NCBI GenBank assembly: GCA_030539275.1
Contig: JAUNSK010000002.1
Location: forward strand, 176,582 to 240,581
Length of the DNA: 64,000 bases
Direction of reading: 5' to 3'
Origin: Oscillospiraceae bacterium
GTDB taxonomy: Bacteria > Bacillota > Clostridia > Oscillospirales > Ruminococcaceae
The notes under the pieces were generated by a model. The model saw only the letters and a list, made by a program, of their open reading frames with translations, ran no database searches and was not told where the DNA came from. Made by a program: the position numbers and the translations under genes. This document shows positions 54,328 through 63,393 of this stretch, in pieces (within the stretch, counting starts at the first letter, position 1; each line of letters opens with the position of its first letter).

Positions 54328-54388
54328 CGTCCCAAGATCCTACCGTTCGTCCCAGAAATATTGACATAATAATTCCAAATGTTATAAT
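54328..54388 (+). promoter_or_regulatory. agrBD promoter with candidate AgrA-binding direct repeats
   Basis: TTGACA (54361-54366) and TATAAT (54383-54388), spacer 16 bp. Upstream stand two direct CGTCCCA repeats (54328-54334 and 54348-54354), 20 bp apart and ending six bases before the -35 box, the spacing used by LytTR-type activators. Confidence 0.6.
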
Positions 54389-54421
54389 AAAAGCAGAGTT
54401 TGATATAAGTGAGTGAATGAA

Positions 54422-55006
54422 ATGATAAACCTACTTACACAGCATCTGTTATCTTTTTTAAAAGCAAATATAAACACTACCGAAGATGATATTGAAGTTT
54501 ATAAATATGGCATTGAAATTACGATATCCTCTTTATTGAACATTATTATTATACTTATATTAAGTCTGATATTCAACAATGTTATATCTGGGTTATGCTT
54601 TTTGTTTTGTTTTATTTTACTAAGACAATTCACAGGGGGATATCATGCAGAAAGTTATTTTAAATGTAATTTAGCATTAGCAATTTCATACCTGTGTGTA
54701 CTTTTTATCAGTAATTTCATTGCAAAATTACCGTTAAGCTTTGTTGAGGGATTATTGATTATAGGGTTAATTGTTGTAATCATATTTTCTCCTGTTAATA
54801 ATAAGCATAAGCCTTTAACAGAGCAAAAGAAGAGCGTATGTAAAAGAGTATCTATTATTATATATTCAAGCTTAACTGTTGTATCTATTGTACTAAAATC
54901 ACTTAGGATTTATTATGGGGCAGTAATTGCATTAACATTGCTTGTAGTGGCGTTAATGATTATTATTGAAATATATATGCAAAAGGAGGGGTATCATGAA
55001 AGCTAA
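54422..55006 (+). CDS. agrB: AgrB-type peptide-processing membrane protease
   Basis: A 194-residue membrane protein from ATG 54422 (a GTG at 54413 is possible). About five to six membrane helices; the AgrB cysteine protease pair is His75 and Cys82 in RQFTGGYHAESYFKC, with the family's H-x6-C spacing. It removes the C-terminal tail of AgrD and forms the thiolactone ring of the autoinducing peptide. It is transcribed from the promoter at 54361 and its end overlaps the agrD start by 11 bp. Confidence 0.9.
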   Translation: MINLLTQHLLSFLKANINTTEDDIEVYKYGIEITISSLLNIIIILILSLIFNNVISGLCFLFCFILLRQFTGGYHAESYFKCNLALAISYLCVLFISNFIAKLPLSFVEGLLIIGLIVVIIFSPVNNKHKPLTEQKKSVCKRVSIIIYSSLTVVSIVLKSLRIYYGAVIALTLLVVALMIIIEIYMQKEGYHES

Positions 55007-55133
55007 AGAAATGATTGCAAATGCTGTAGCAAAAATTGCAAAGGCAATGGCTGTTAAATCATGTGGAGCAGCTTCCGTATGGGGTTCATATCAGCCGGAT
55101 GAATCCAAAGCCGCAAAAATCTTGAATAAGTAA
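54996..55133 (+). CDS. agrD: AgrD-type autoinducing peptide precursor
   Basis: A 45-residue peptide gene. AAAGGAGGGG precedes ATG 54996. The layout is that of AgrD: an amphipathic helix (KEMIANAVAKIAKAMAVK, residues 4-21), a core with the single Cys23 (SCGAASVWGSYQP) and a charged tail beginning DE (residues 35-45). AgrB would join Cys23 to the core's last residue as a thiolactone; the exact ends of the ring cannot be read from sequence. Overlap with agrB and position are canonical. It is the signal of the quorum-sensing cassette on this mobile element. Confidence 0.85.
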   Translation: MKAKEMIANAVAKIAKAMAVKSCGAASVWGSYQPDESKAAKILNK

Positions 55134-55226
55134 TAGGCATTGAGGTATCAAACATATTTTATACAAATAAAACATGCAAGATAAATATTTTTATGATTGA
55201 TAAAATCAATCGGAAAGGACTTTCAA

Positions 55227-55592
55227 ATGAAAAAGACTTTTAAAAGAACAATGGCTGCTTTATTAGCAACCGCAACTATGGCTGTTGGAATGGGAGGATT
55301 TAGTGCAAATGCTGCTGTCATTCAGCGTGCACCTACGGGATATGTTTCTTTTGGTTCAGGAGCAACAGCAGGAATCTATCGTTCTTCTACACAAATAAGT
55401 ATTAGTACGCAATGGAATAGCGGATCAACAGTTTATGTTGAACTAACTGGAACAAGTGGTGCGTCTGCATCAGGGGTAAAGAATAGATATGGTTATAACG
55501 GCTATGTTTCGTTGAATTATACTGGAAGTGGCTTTACATATGCAACATCTTATCATCAAGCTGGTGGCTCATCGATTAGTCTTGCTAGATAA
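55227..55592 (+). CDS. Small exported Cys-free protein after agrD (possible bacteriocin)
   Basis: A 121-residue protein from ATG 55227 (AAAGGAC upstream). Residues 1-29 are a signal peptide (RTMAALLATATMAVGMGGFSANA). The mature chain of about 92 residues is rich in Gly, Ser, Thr and Tyr, has no Cys and shows alternating hydrophilic beta-strand patterns (YVSFGSGATAGIYRSS, VYVELTG, GYVSLNYTGSGFTYATSYH). It resembles, only in size and composition, secreted bacteriocins such as lactococcin 972. It lies 93 bp after agrD with no terminator between, so it may be in the quorum-controlled unit. Downstream lipoprotein and ABC genes could give immunity or export. Confidence 0.6.
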   Translation: MKKTFKRTMAALLATATMAVGMGGFSANAAVIQRAPTGYVSFGSGATAGIYRSSTQISISTQWNSGSTVYVELTGTSGASASGVKNRYGYNGYVSLNYTGSGFTYATSYHQAGGSSISLAR

Positions 55593-55703
55593 TTAGTGTC
55601 GCATTTTTTCAATACCAATTTAATAGACCGTTGCAAGTAAAAACATTTTTATGTGAGCAACGGTCTTATTGTTATAAATCATACAAGAAAAGGAGAATCT
55701 ATC

Positions 55704-56864
55704 ATGCGAAAAAAGGGATTACTTATTTTAATGATATCAGCACTTGCTCTTTCAGCTTGTGGCACAAATAATGCAAGTAATGATTCAGATTATTTATCCA
55801 GCCAGCAGAACACTTCTATTTCATCTGATTCTGCCACCTCTAACTCATATGGTGAGAATATGCAATATATAAAAAGTAATGCAGACTACTATGGAAATGG
55901 TGTGATCTTTGGAAATGACGCCGCATATTTTCTTGATTTTGACTCAATGGAAAAAGCACCACTTTGTGCTGTTCCAAATTGCACACATGACAACAGCGGA
56001 TGTCTTGCACATACAATTGGCAATACACCGATCATGTACAATAACAACATTTATTATTTCAATGCAATTACTGGAGTAAATGAAAAATCTGATGGAAGAG
56101 AGTTTTATATTGATTCCAAATTTATGAAAGCAACAATTGATTCGTCCGAAACAGAAACAATCACAGAGTTTACAGATTGTATGCCGTGTCAGCCAAGCTG
56201 TTTTCTGTTAGCAGGCAACGAAGTCTTTTTTACTGCGGATGATATGTGTCCTGTACAAGATGAGTATGGCGTAATCAGTTACAGCAATACAGGAGGAACG
56301 CATTTTTTATGCAGTATCAATCTTGACACAGGGGAATATACGAATTATGGAAGTGTTTATGATGGCGATAAAGAATACGAATTTTCTCAAAATTCGAGTG
56401 GTGCAAATATAACCGGATATTATAATGGAAAAATGTATATTCAGTATGTCTTTATGAAAGAAGATCCTACTACTTTAGGCATTCCCGCTGAAGAAAATTG
56501 GACAGAGGTAAATTTTGAATTTGATACTGAATCTAAGGAACTTTTAGAAAGTGAATTACCTGTTGCAATGTACGCAAGTGATGATATATATGCTTACTTG
56601 GATGATGATTCTAAGCAAACCATTGTAATTACACCGGATAAGACATATACTGTTCCCCATTATGATCTTATGTCAACAAGTGCAAGGGTGATTAACGATA
56701 AAATCTTTTTTTATGATGAATGGTATGACTTATCGAATATGTCAAGGCATGGTTATGGAGCATATGAAGGGTATGAAGCTGTCGCTTATTATAATGACAG
56801 TTACATTTTTATCAATGGTGGAAGAAATGCAAAATTGACAGAAGAGGAGCTGCAGTCATTATAA
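55704..56864 (+). CDS. Lipoprotein with predicted beta-propeller body
   Basis: A 386-residue lipoprotein from ATG 55704 (AAAAGGAG upstream). The lipobox is LALSAC with Cys at residue 17, followed by a Ser/Asn spacer. The body repeats a strand pattern of the type YYGNGVIFGNDAAYFLDF, NIYYFNAIT, GNEVFFTADD, NGKMYIQYVFM, like the DUF5050-type propellers of Clostridia, and contains a Cys cluster CAVPNCTHDNSGC. It overlaps the ABC ATPase start by one base, so it works with that transporter, perhaps as its outer-face receptor or an immunity protein. Confidence 0.7.
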   Translation: MRKKGLLILMISALALSACGTNNASNDSDYLSSQQNTSISSDSATSNSYGENMQYIKSNADYYGNGVIFGNDAAYFLDFDSMEKAPLCAVPNCTHDNSGCLAHTIGNTPIMYNNNIYYFNAITGVNEKSDGREFYIDSKFMKATIDSSETETITEFTDCMPCQPSCFLLAGNEVFFTADDMCPVQDEYGVISYSNTGGTHFLCSINLDTGEYTNYGSVYDGDKEYEFSQNSSGANITGYYNGKMYIQYVFMKEDPTTLGIPAEENWTEVNFEFDTESKELLESELPVAMYASDDIYAYLDDDSKQTIVITPDKTYTVPHYDLMSTSARVINDKIFFYDEWYDLSNMSRHGYGAYEGYEAVAYYNDSYIFINGGRNAKLTEEELQSL

Positions 56865-57607
56865 TGAATCATAATCTTGAGTTGCAAAATGTCAATAAAC
56901 ATTATGGCAAGAAGAAACATGCATTGTGTAATTTTAGTTTTTCATTTACAAATGGTATTTATGGACTTTTAGGTCCAAATGGTGCCGGAAAGTCTACATT
57001 GATGAATATTATAACAGACAATCTTTTACCAGATAAAGATGGTGGTAAAATTGTTTGGGATGGTGTGGAAACTCGAATATTAAAAGAAAAATTCCGAAGT
57101 TCTCTTGGCTTTATGCCACAACAACAAAATTTATATGAAAACATGACAGCTCATGTTTTTTTAAATTATATTGCTGCTTTGAAAGGACTTGATAGAAAAA
57201 GTGCCACAAATGAAATCTTTAAATTGATTGAACGAGTAGAACTTACAGATAGTATTGATAAAAAAATGGGTGGCTTTTCAGGGGGGATGAAACAAAGAGT
57301 TTTAATTACAGCTGCTCTTTTGGGGAATCCGAATCTCATTATTCTTGATGAACCGACAGCTGGTCTCGACCCGAAACAACGAGTAATTATGCGCAATATG
57401 ATCACCAGTTTATCAGAAGAAAAGATTATTATTATTTCAACACATATTGTTTCTGACATTGAAAGTATCGCCAAAGAGATTCTTTTCCTAAAAGAAGGAA
57501 CACTTATAGATAGCGGTACGATTCCCGAATTGCTTGAAAAAGTAACTACAAATGAAAAGACACTTGAAAATTTGTATATGCAATATTATGGGGAGATAAA
57601 ATCATGA
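56864..57607 (+). CDS. ABC transporter ATPase
   Basis: A 247-residue ABC ATPase. Walker A LLGPNGAGKSTLMN lies at about 36; the Q-loop is FMPQQQNLYENMT; the signature FSGGMKQRV is a variant of LSGGQ; Walker B is LIILDEPTAGLDP; the H-loop is IISTHIVSD. Closest in type to ATPases of the ABC-2/bacteriocin immunity class. It overlaps the permease gene by four bases. It energises the partner at 57604. Confidence 0.9.
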   Translation: MNHNLELQNVNKHYGKKKHALCNFSFSFTNGIYGLLGPNGAGKSTLMNIITDNLLPDKDGGKIVWDGVETRILKEKFRSSLGFMPQQQNLYENMTAHVFLNYIAALKGLDRKSATNEIFKLIERVELTDSIDKKMGGFSGGMKQRVLITAALLGNPNLIILDEPTAGLDPKQRVIMRNMITSLSEEKIIIISTHIVSDIESIAKEILFLKEGTLIDSGTIPELLEKVTTNEKTLENLYMQYYGEIKS

Positions 57608-59796
57608 GAATATTTCTGACAGAACTTAAAAAGTTGTTCAGAGGTCATATTTTTCTGTTGATTTTAGGTGCTATACTCATTTTAAATGGTTATCTTATGT
57701 TCAGAATATCGAACACATCGGAATCATCTCCTGAAGATTACAGAACAATATATTCAGAATTATCTGATAGGACTGATCAGGAAAAAATGAATTGGCTTGA
57801 TGATAAATGTAGTGATTTTTCTGGTAATCAATTGTACAATTGGACAGTATTGTATGAGCTTCAAGAAGAGTGTAGTCGTATTGTAAACTATCAGGAATAT
57901 CTTGCGGGTATTGACCAGCAGGCGAAGTCAATGTCAAGTATATCCATATTTTCAAATCCTGATACTTTCAATTATCGAAGTATTATGACAATGCCATCCA
58001 AATATGAAAATATGCATGATGTTACTCCAACTTTTGATATATCCAAAGGGATTACACTTGCAACAGATAACAATTTTACTGATGCCTTCATCGCATTTCT
58101 TATTCTTTTTTCTGTGCTTTCATTTGTTATTTCAGATCGTGAGCAAGGAATATCCGGGCTTCTTTTCTCATTAAAAAAAGGACGGCGTACATTAATATGG
58201 ATAAAAATTGGAACATTAGCAGTTGCAATATTTACAGTAATCCTGTTGCTCTATGCAGAAAATCTAGTGATTTCTGCTCAACTGTATGGCTTGGGGGATC
58301 TTTCCAGACCCATCCAATCACTGTCTGGATTTATTGGATGTAATTTAAAAATCAGCGTGCTCGGTTATCTTTTTATATACGCAGCATTTAAATTTTTAGC
58401 TTTTTTAGCGATTGGGACAATTCTTGTTCTCATTGCAATAAATACCAAAAATACAATTTCTTTTTATGGTATATCTGCAATCGTTCTTATTTTTGAAGGT
58501 ATTACCGTTACTCAAATACAACCTCTTTCTCAATACAGTATTTTTTATTATATCAATATTCTTCATTTTACAAATTGTAATGATATTTTTTGCAATTTTA
58601 AAAACATCAATTTCTTTGATTACCCGATTGCTTTGGTGCCAACATCTGTATGTGTAATGATACTCATTGTAGGAACTTGCAGTATATTATCAGGTGTTCT
58701 CTATTCTACAAAGAGAAATTTAGAATATACACGTTTCTCAATGAAAGCGATGATTCCTTTTAAACATAAGGTTCATTCAAATCTTTTCTATACTTTTTAT
58801 CAGTCACTTATTATGCAAAAAGGAGCCATTATTATATTGATTTTTATTGTGGTCATCAGTTTTATGAGCAGCGGCTTTATAAAAAAGTATGATGTTTCAG
58901 ACGTTTATTATAAATTTTATTCTGAACAGTTGGAAGGTGATTTAACGCAGGAAAAGCTTGATTTTATAGAAAACGAATCTGATCGGTTTAAAGTTATTCA
59001 GTCACAAATAGATTCAATTGAAGAAAGTGGTGTTCATTCCTCTGAATTGGAAACTTTATACAAAGAGGTTGCACCAAGTTTGGGATTTTCTTTAATGCAA
59101 GAGAGAACGATTGTGATCAAAGACATGAAAAATGTGGAGATCTTTTATGATACAGGTTATAAAAGAGCACTGGGCGTTATGGGGTATGATGATGATATGC
59201 AATATGCTCTTGTCTGCATACTACTCTGTATTTTCCTTGTATCTCCAATGATTGCAAACGATAATCGCCATAGGATTTGTTCTGTAATAAATTCAACAAA
59301 GTCAGGTAGACGAAGTTATATGAGAAGGAATATTTTTGTTTCTGCTTTGTATGGTTTCATATCAGCTTTCTTATGGATGATTCCGTATGGATTGTCAATT
59401 TATCGATATTATGGCAGCAGTGGGCTATCAGCGTCCATTCATAGTATAGCAGATTTCATTGAGTTTCCATTGAATATTAGTGTTTTTCAGTATTTGATTT
59501 TTGTTTTTTGTTTGAGGTTGATATCGATGATATCGATTGCTCTGCTAATGCTGTTGATATCGAACCTTTGCAAAAATAATACAGTATCTACGCTGGTTAA
59601 TTTTTTGATATTTGCGCTCCCAATTATTATTTATCTGTTTGGCGCAAAGATCATGGTAAACATTGGATTTAACCCACTTTTAAGTATTACTGTAATGTTA
59701 AATGACTTTTCTGCGATTCAGATTATAATTCCGATTCTAACTTTACTGTATATAATCGGTATAGCTATAAAAAGTAAAATTGCTATGAAACTTTAA
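57604..59796 (+). CDS. ABC transporter permease (two-lobed)
   Basis: A 730-residue membrane protein. It looks like two ABC-2-type permease halves joined: helix one at about 12-32, a long extracellular region to about 150, five helices to about 375, then a second set starting at about 405 with another extracellular region (about 430-530) and helices to the C-terminus. Bacteriocin immunity and export permeases often have such a doubled arrangement. With the ATPase and the lipoprotein it forms one transporter. It ends 10 bp before a strong terminator. Confidence 0.8.
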   Translation: MRIFLTELKKLFRGHIFLLILGAILILNGYLMFRISNTSESSPEDYRTIYSELSDRTDQEKMNWLDDKCSDFSGNQLYNWTVLYELQEECSRIVNYQEYLAGIDQQAKSMSSISIFSNPDTFNYRSIMTMPSKYENMHDVTPTFDISKGITLATDNNFTDAFIAFLILFSVLSFVISDREQGISGLLFSLKKGRRTLIWIKIGTLAVAIFTVILLLYAENLVISAQLYGLGDLSRPIQSLSGFIGCNLKISVLGYLFIYAAFKFLAFLAIGTILVLIAINTKNTISFYGISAIVLIFEGITVTQIQPLSQYSIFYYINILHFTNCNDIFCNFKNINFFDYPIALVPTSVCVMILIVGTCSILSGVLYSTKRNLEYTRFSMKAMIPFKHKVHSNLFYTFYQSLIMQKGAIIILIFIVVISFMSSGFIKKYDVSDVYYKFYSEQLEGDLTQEKLDFIENESDRFKVIQSQIDSIEESGVHSSELETLYKEVAPSLGFSLMQERTIVIKDMKNVEIFYDTGYKRALGVMGYDDDMQYALVCILLCIFLVSPMIANDNRHRICSVINSTKSGRRSYMRRNIFVSALYGFISAFLWMIPYGLSIYRYYGSSGLSASIHSIADFIEFPLNISVFQYLIFVFCLRLISMISIALLMLLISNLCKNNTVSTLVNFLIFALPIIIYLFGAKIMVNIGFNPLLSITVMLNDFSAIQIIIPILTLLYIIGIAIKSKIAMKL

Positions 59797-59805
59797 ATAA
59801 AAAAT

Positions 59806-59846
59806 ATGAGGCATACAAATTGCATGATTGCAGTTGTATGCCTCAT
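59806..59846 (+). terminator. Terminator after the ABC operon
   Basis: ATGAGGCATACAA (59806-59818) and TTGTATGCCTCAT (59834-59846), followed by GTTTTTT. Confidence 0.85.
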
Positions 59847-59881
59847 GTTTTTTGAACAACGCAAAATTGGCATTTGTTTGA

Positions 59882-59901
59882 GTTGTTAGAGTGTGAATAC
59901 A
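59882..59901 (-). repeat. Right-end inverted repeat of the nested element
   Basis: Reverse complement TGTATTCACACTCTAACAAC matches 47115-47134 at 15 of 20 positions and abuts the GGCAC core at 59902. Confidence 0.6.
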
Positions 59902-61824
59902 GGCACTCCTGTTTCAAATTCAATTTCTGAGATATATTCTATGATGAAATATCTGCAGTCTTCCCTTCTTGATGAAAAAGGACTCAAACATTTTGATGCC
60001 TGGGCAGCCAATTTTGCTGAAACTGTTACCGATAACCAGCTTTCACCCGAAGGTACCGGATATCAGCTTAAAACAAGATTCGCAAACTTCAATAACATGC
60101 CTGAGCTTATGAATATGTTCAAAGAATGCGCAGATATTAAGACTGCTGATATGCTGCATCTCCCTACTCCGGAATGTGAAATGACTACGGTTGTTGCCAA
60201 ACCTACAGCAATACAGAAGGAGCTCATTGCTCACCTTGGAGAACGTGCTAAGCTTATAAGAATGCGTGCAGTGGATCCCAAGGATGACAACATGCCAATG
60301 ATCACAAATGACGGACGCAAGATTGGTCTGGATCAGCGCCTTATGAATCCTGATCTTCCAGATGAACCTGATACAAAAATAAATCTGTGCGTTGATAATG
60401 TATTTAGTATCTGGAATGAAACAAGTGATGACTGTTCGACTCAGCTCATCTTCTCCGATCTGGGTGTCCCACAGAGTTCAGCCGATGAAAAGAAAAAAGG
60501 AAAACGTTTCAGTGTATACGATGATATTAAGTCAAAGCTAATATTAAAAGGCATACCGGCTGACCAAATAGCCTTTATACATGATGCCAAAACTGAAACT
60601 GCAAAAGACAGGCTTTTTTCAGATGTCCGTTCAGGAAAAATAAGAATTCTTATAGGCTCTACTTCAAAAATGGGCGCCGGAACAAATGTTCAGAATAAAC
60701 TGATTGCCAGCCATGATCTAGATGCACCATGGAAACCGTCTGACATGGAACAACGCCGCGGCAGAATGGTCAGACAGGGCAACGAAAACAAACATGTTAA
60801 GCTATTCAGATATGTAACTGAAGGAACATTTGATGCTTATTTGTATCAGATGCTTGAAAATAAGCAAAAATTCATCAGTCAGGTTATGACCAGTAAATCA
60901 CCTGTACGTTCATGCCAGGATGTTGATGATGTAACACTGAGCTTTGCAGAGGTCAAGGCACTGTCAGCCGGTAACCCTCTTATCAAAGAAAAAATGGATC
61001 TGGACATTGAAGTAGCAAAACTACGAATGCTGAAGGCAAACCATCAAAATGATCAGTTTCAGCTTGAAGATCGTGTGCTTAAAATACTACCAAAGCAGAT
61101 CTCTGTACTTAATAGCAGAATTGCTGCCCTGAAAGATGACATAAAATTTATTTCATCTCTTCCTGTCCAGTATGACAAAGATAAAAATAAGGTCTTCCCC
61201 GGCATAATTTTAAATAATAAAGAAATATATGATAAAACTGAAGCTGGCAAGGCTCTTCTTGAAGCAGTCAGAGATACGGCACTTAATGACTCATCGAGGT
61301 TTAAAGAAATTGGAGAGTATCAAGGCTTTACAATAACAGCTGCGTTCGATGTTTTTAGCAAAGTATATGTTGGCGAGATAAAAAGGTGTACGTCATACAG
61401 ACTTGAATTTGGCAGCAGTGAAACTGGCAATATAACTAGGCTGGATAATGTAATAAGCAGTATTGATAAGGAGCTTGTCAAATCACAGCATCAGTTTGAT
61501 AACTGCATGAAACAGCTTGATGATGCAAAAGCTGAGTTGGGACAGGAGTTTCCTTATGAGAAAGAACTGACTGATAAGACACAGCGTCTTGAGGAGCTTA
61601 CTAAACTGCTTGATATTTCAGCTCAGGAAGAAATCCAAGAACAGACAGACAGCAATGATTATTTCTTTGAAGTCTCTGAAGCACAGCTTAGTAGCCTTCA
61701 AAATGCTGGAATTCCATGTGATGCCAAAGCTCATAATGGCAAATTTTTAATTAAGGTTGATACTGTTAATCGTGAAATGGCAGAAAGTATAATTAAGCCT
61801 TCAAAGCATGCGATGAAAATGTGA
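59902..61824 (+). pseudogene. ICE methylase/helicase, C-terminal 640 codons (separated)
   Basis: The continuation of the helicase gene cut at 47107. The frame resumes with GTPVSNSISEIYSMMKYLQ. It holds the second helicase lobe: IRILIGSTSKMGAGTNVQNKL, then PWKPSDMEQRRGRMVRQGN (motif VI) and FDAYLYQMLENKQKFISQ. A helical region follows, and the C-terminal 45 residues (NDYFFEVSEAQLSSLQNAGIPCDA...) match the repeat unit of the relaxase. A GTG at 59893 in the element's end could start a fragment protein, but without a clear ribosome site. Excision of the element would rejoin both parts into one 2358-residue protein. Confidence 0.9.
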
Positions 61825-61835
61825 TATAATAGCAC
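61821..61835 (+). promoter_or_regulatory. Extended -10 repeat motif, copy 3
   Basis: GTGATATAATAGCAC contains TGnTATAAT and overlaps the helicase stop codon. The only gene ahead is on the opposite strand, so any transcript would be non-coding or antisense. Confidence 0.4.
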
Positions 61836-61874
61836 AAAAGCCTTGTTAGATGTTACCACCTTACAAGACTTTTG
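61835..61874. terminator. Imperfect bidirectional terminator
   Basis: CAAAAGCCTTGT (61835-61846) pairs with ACAAGACTTTTG (61863-61874) with one wobble pair. It lies between the convergent helicase and immunity genes. Confidence 0.5.
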
Positions 61875-61901
61875 CTATTAGCTATGTGATTCTTCACTAT
61901 A

Positions 61902-62357
61902 CTATTTTATTGCTGTGGTTCCTGGATATTTAACCTGAATAAATTTTACTGGCTCTCCAAAATACTTTATTTCCCATTCAGTTCGGGTTTTGTATAGTTT
62001 TTTATCATACGTGAAATCTATATCAAATTTACCATTTGACTGTACTATAAAAGTTGCCGTTGTCCAACTTTTTTCTTTGCCAAATGTTTTTGTATAAGCT
62101 TGATGTAACTCTATTAACAGTCCATTTACTTCATCATAGTAATCAACTTTTTTACTTTCAGTTTCCTTATCATATCTATTAAAAAAATAATTACTGCTTA
62201 TTATTACCTTTGTTTGCGACTCTTTAACACAGAAATACTGACATGCATTAAAATCTGTGCCTTCACCAAATAAATAGATAGAATCCCATGGAACAGGACA
62301 AAGATTAAACAGAATTGTTGCTATCTTGTTTTGTATTTTTTCAATTGTTACAGTCAT
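61902..62357 (-). CDS. YezG/DUF600-type immunity protein
   Basis: A 151-residue protein resembling the YezG (DUF600) antitoxin family that protects against polymorphic LXG or RTX-type toxins: IEKIQNKIATILFNLCPVPWDSIYLFGE at the start, then LLIELHQAYTKTFGKEKSWTTATFIVQSNGKFDIDFTYD and WEIKYFGEP at the end. Such proteins bind the toxin domain in the cytosol. It follows the remnant of a type I secretion operon and could have guarded against a toxin encoded farther right. The matching toxin is not in the window. Confidence 0.75.
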   Translation of the reverse strand: MTVTIEKIQNKIATILFNLCPVPWDSIYLFGEGTDFNACQYFCVKESQTKVIISSNYFFNRYDKETESKKVDYYDEVNGLLIELHQAYTKTFGKEKSWTTATFIVQSNGKFDIDFTYDKKLYKTRTEWEIKYFGEPVKFIQVKYPGTTAIK

Positions 62358-62400
62358 TATTTTAATTCTCCATTTCCTAATACTTTATACAAGAGATAAT

Positions 62401-63390
62401 TTATCTCTCTTTCAGACTCTCCCCGAATTCTTTCTTTATAGGATCAAGAAAATAATTTATTACGCTTCGTGTTCCGGTTTTTATTTCAACACTTCCTGAT
62501 AAGCCAGTGATTATATTTATTTTATTGTTTGTATTCCTTGCTACTGTTTCACCTACACGCCTTGACTCAAAATATTTAAACGGCAGGGAAAACAAATGTC
62601 TGAACAGCTTGTAGCTTAGCATTACATCAATTCTGTTTGTTGTATGCGTAAACACATAGTTTTTTGCAATCCGAGTATGAGCTCATAAATATATACAACT
62701 GCTATTCCTATTGTAAGTATGTTAAATGTTGATATGCTGTTATGTACAAGTACCTTCTCCACTACTACCTGGGTCATTACAGGAGTAAGTATTCCAAAGA
62801 TCTGCACTGTAAATACAGCTATGAGTATCTGTATATATTCCTTTTTATCTTGAGTATTGTCTGGATAAAGCACTTGAAGCTGAACACCGCTTCGGTATCC
62901 ATAATGCCTTTCTTATTGATAAGTACTGCTCTACCGTCCCAGATCCCTGACAGTTCACTCCTTGTTTTTATCTCCGGCTATGTTTTATCCGGTGTCATGA
63001 TCATAAACTTATCTTCTTTTGACTTAGCTACAATAAAAAATTCTCCGTTTGAGTGTCAAGCTATTATATGGGGGACTGCTTCTTTTAGTTTTCCAACATT
63101 CAGTTTGCATAACTTTGCTTTTAATTTAAGTAATTTTGCTGCCTGAATGATATCTAATTCTGATATTTTGTCCTATTTTTCAAGAACTGATAATGTTACA
63201 GCCTGCTCATGAGTGATAGGTATTCCGTAAAATTTAAATACTATCATTAAACATGACAGTCCGTTGTCCTGTGTATTAAGTTTTTCTGATTCTCCTTGTA
63301 TGTCTGCATAAATATCCTGATTAAATTAATTTTCAACACCTGGCAGCAGCTTAGTATCTGCTGATGCCAGAAGTCTGAAAATTTCCGAAG
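62401..63390 (-). pseudogene. HlyB-type transporter decayed and fused to the end of HlyD
   Basis: Read leftward, the frame gives an inactive C39-like domain (DNGLSCLMIVFKFYG, IQAAKLLKLKAKLCKLNVGKLKEAV) with several in-frame stops. The HlyB membrane region follows (TVQIFGILTPVMTQVVVEKVLVHNS), with a frameshift near 62650, then [24 protein letters not shown] and [12 protein letters not shown]. At that point sequence jumps to the last 35 residues of an HlyD adaptor ([27 protein letters not shown]). The HlyB ATPase and most of HlyD are deleted. The type I secretion system is therefore dead here. Confidence 0.8.
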
Positions 63391-63393
63391 AAC

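Larger units (their letters stand above)
47107..59901. mobile_element. Nested serine-recombinase mobilisable element (about 12.8 kb)
   Basis: The element lies between GGCAC at 47107-47111 and GGCAC at 59902-59906 in the helicase gene's ATGTP codons. Joining 47106 to 59902 restores one frame (FATGTPVSNSISEIY). Its ends carry imperfect inverted repeats, and its genes are a large serine recombinase at the left end, MobV mobilisation genes, an agr-type cassette and an ABC transporter. Confidence 0.85.

Noticed and set aside
55227-55592. Assignment to the lactococcin 972 family
   Set aside because: Size, export and nearby ABC genes fit, but I cannot see the family's conserved Trp/Tyr pattern, so it stays unassigned.
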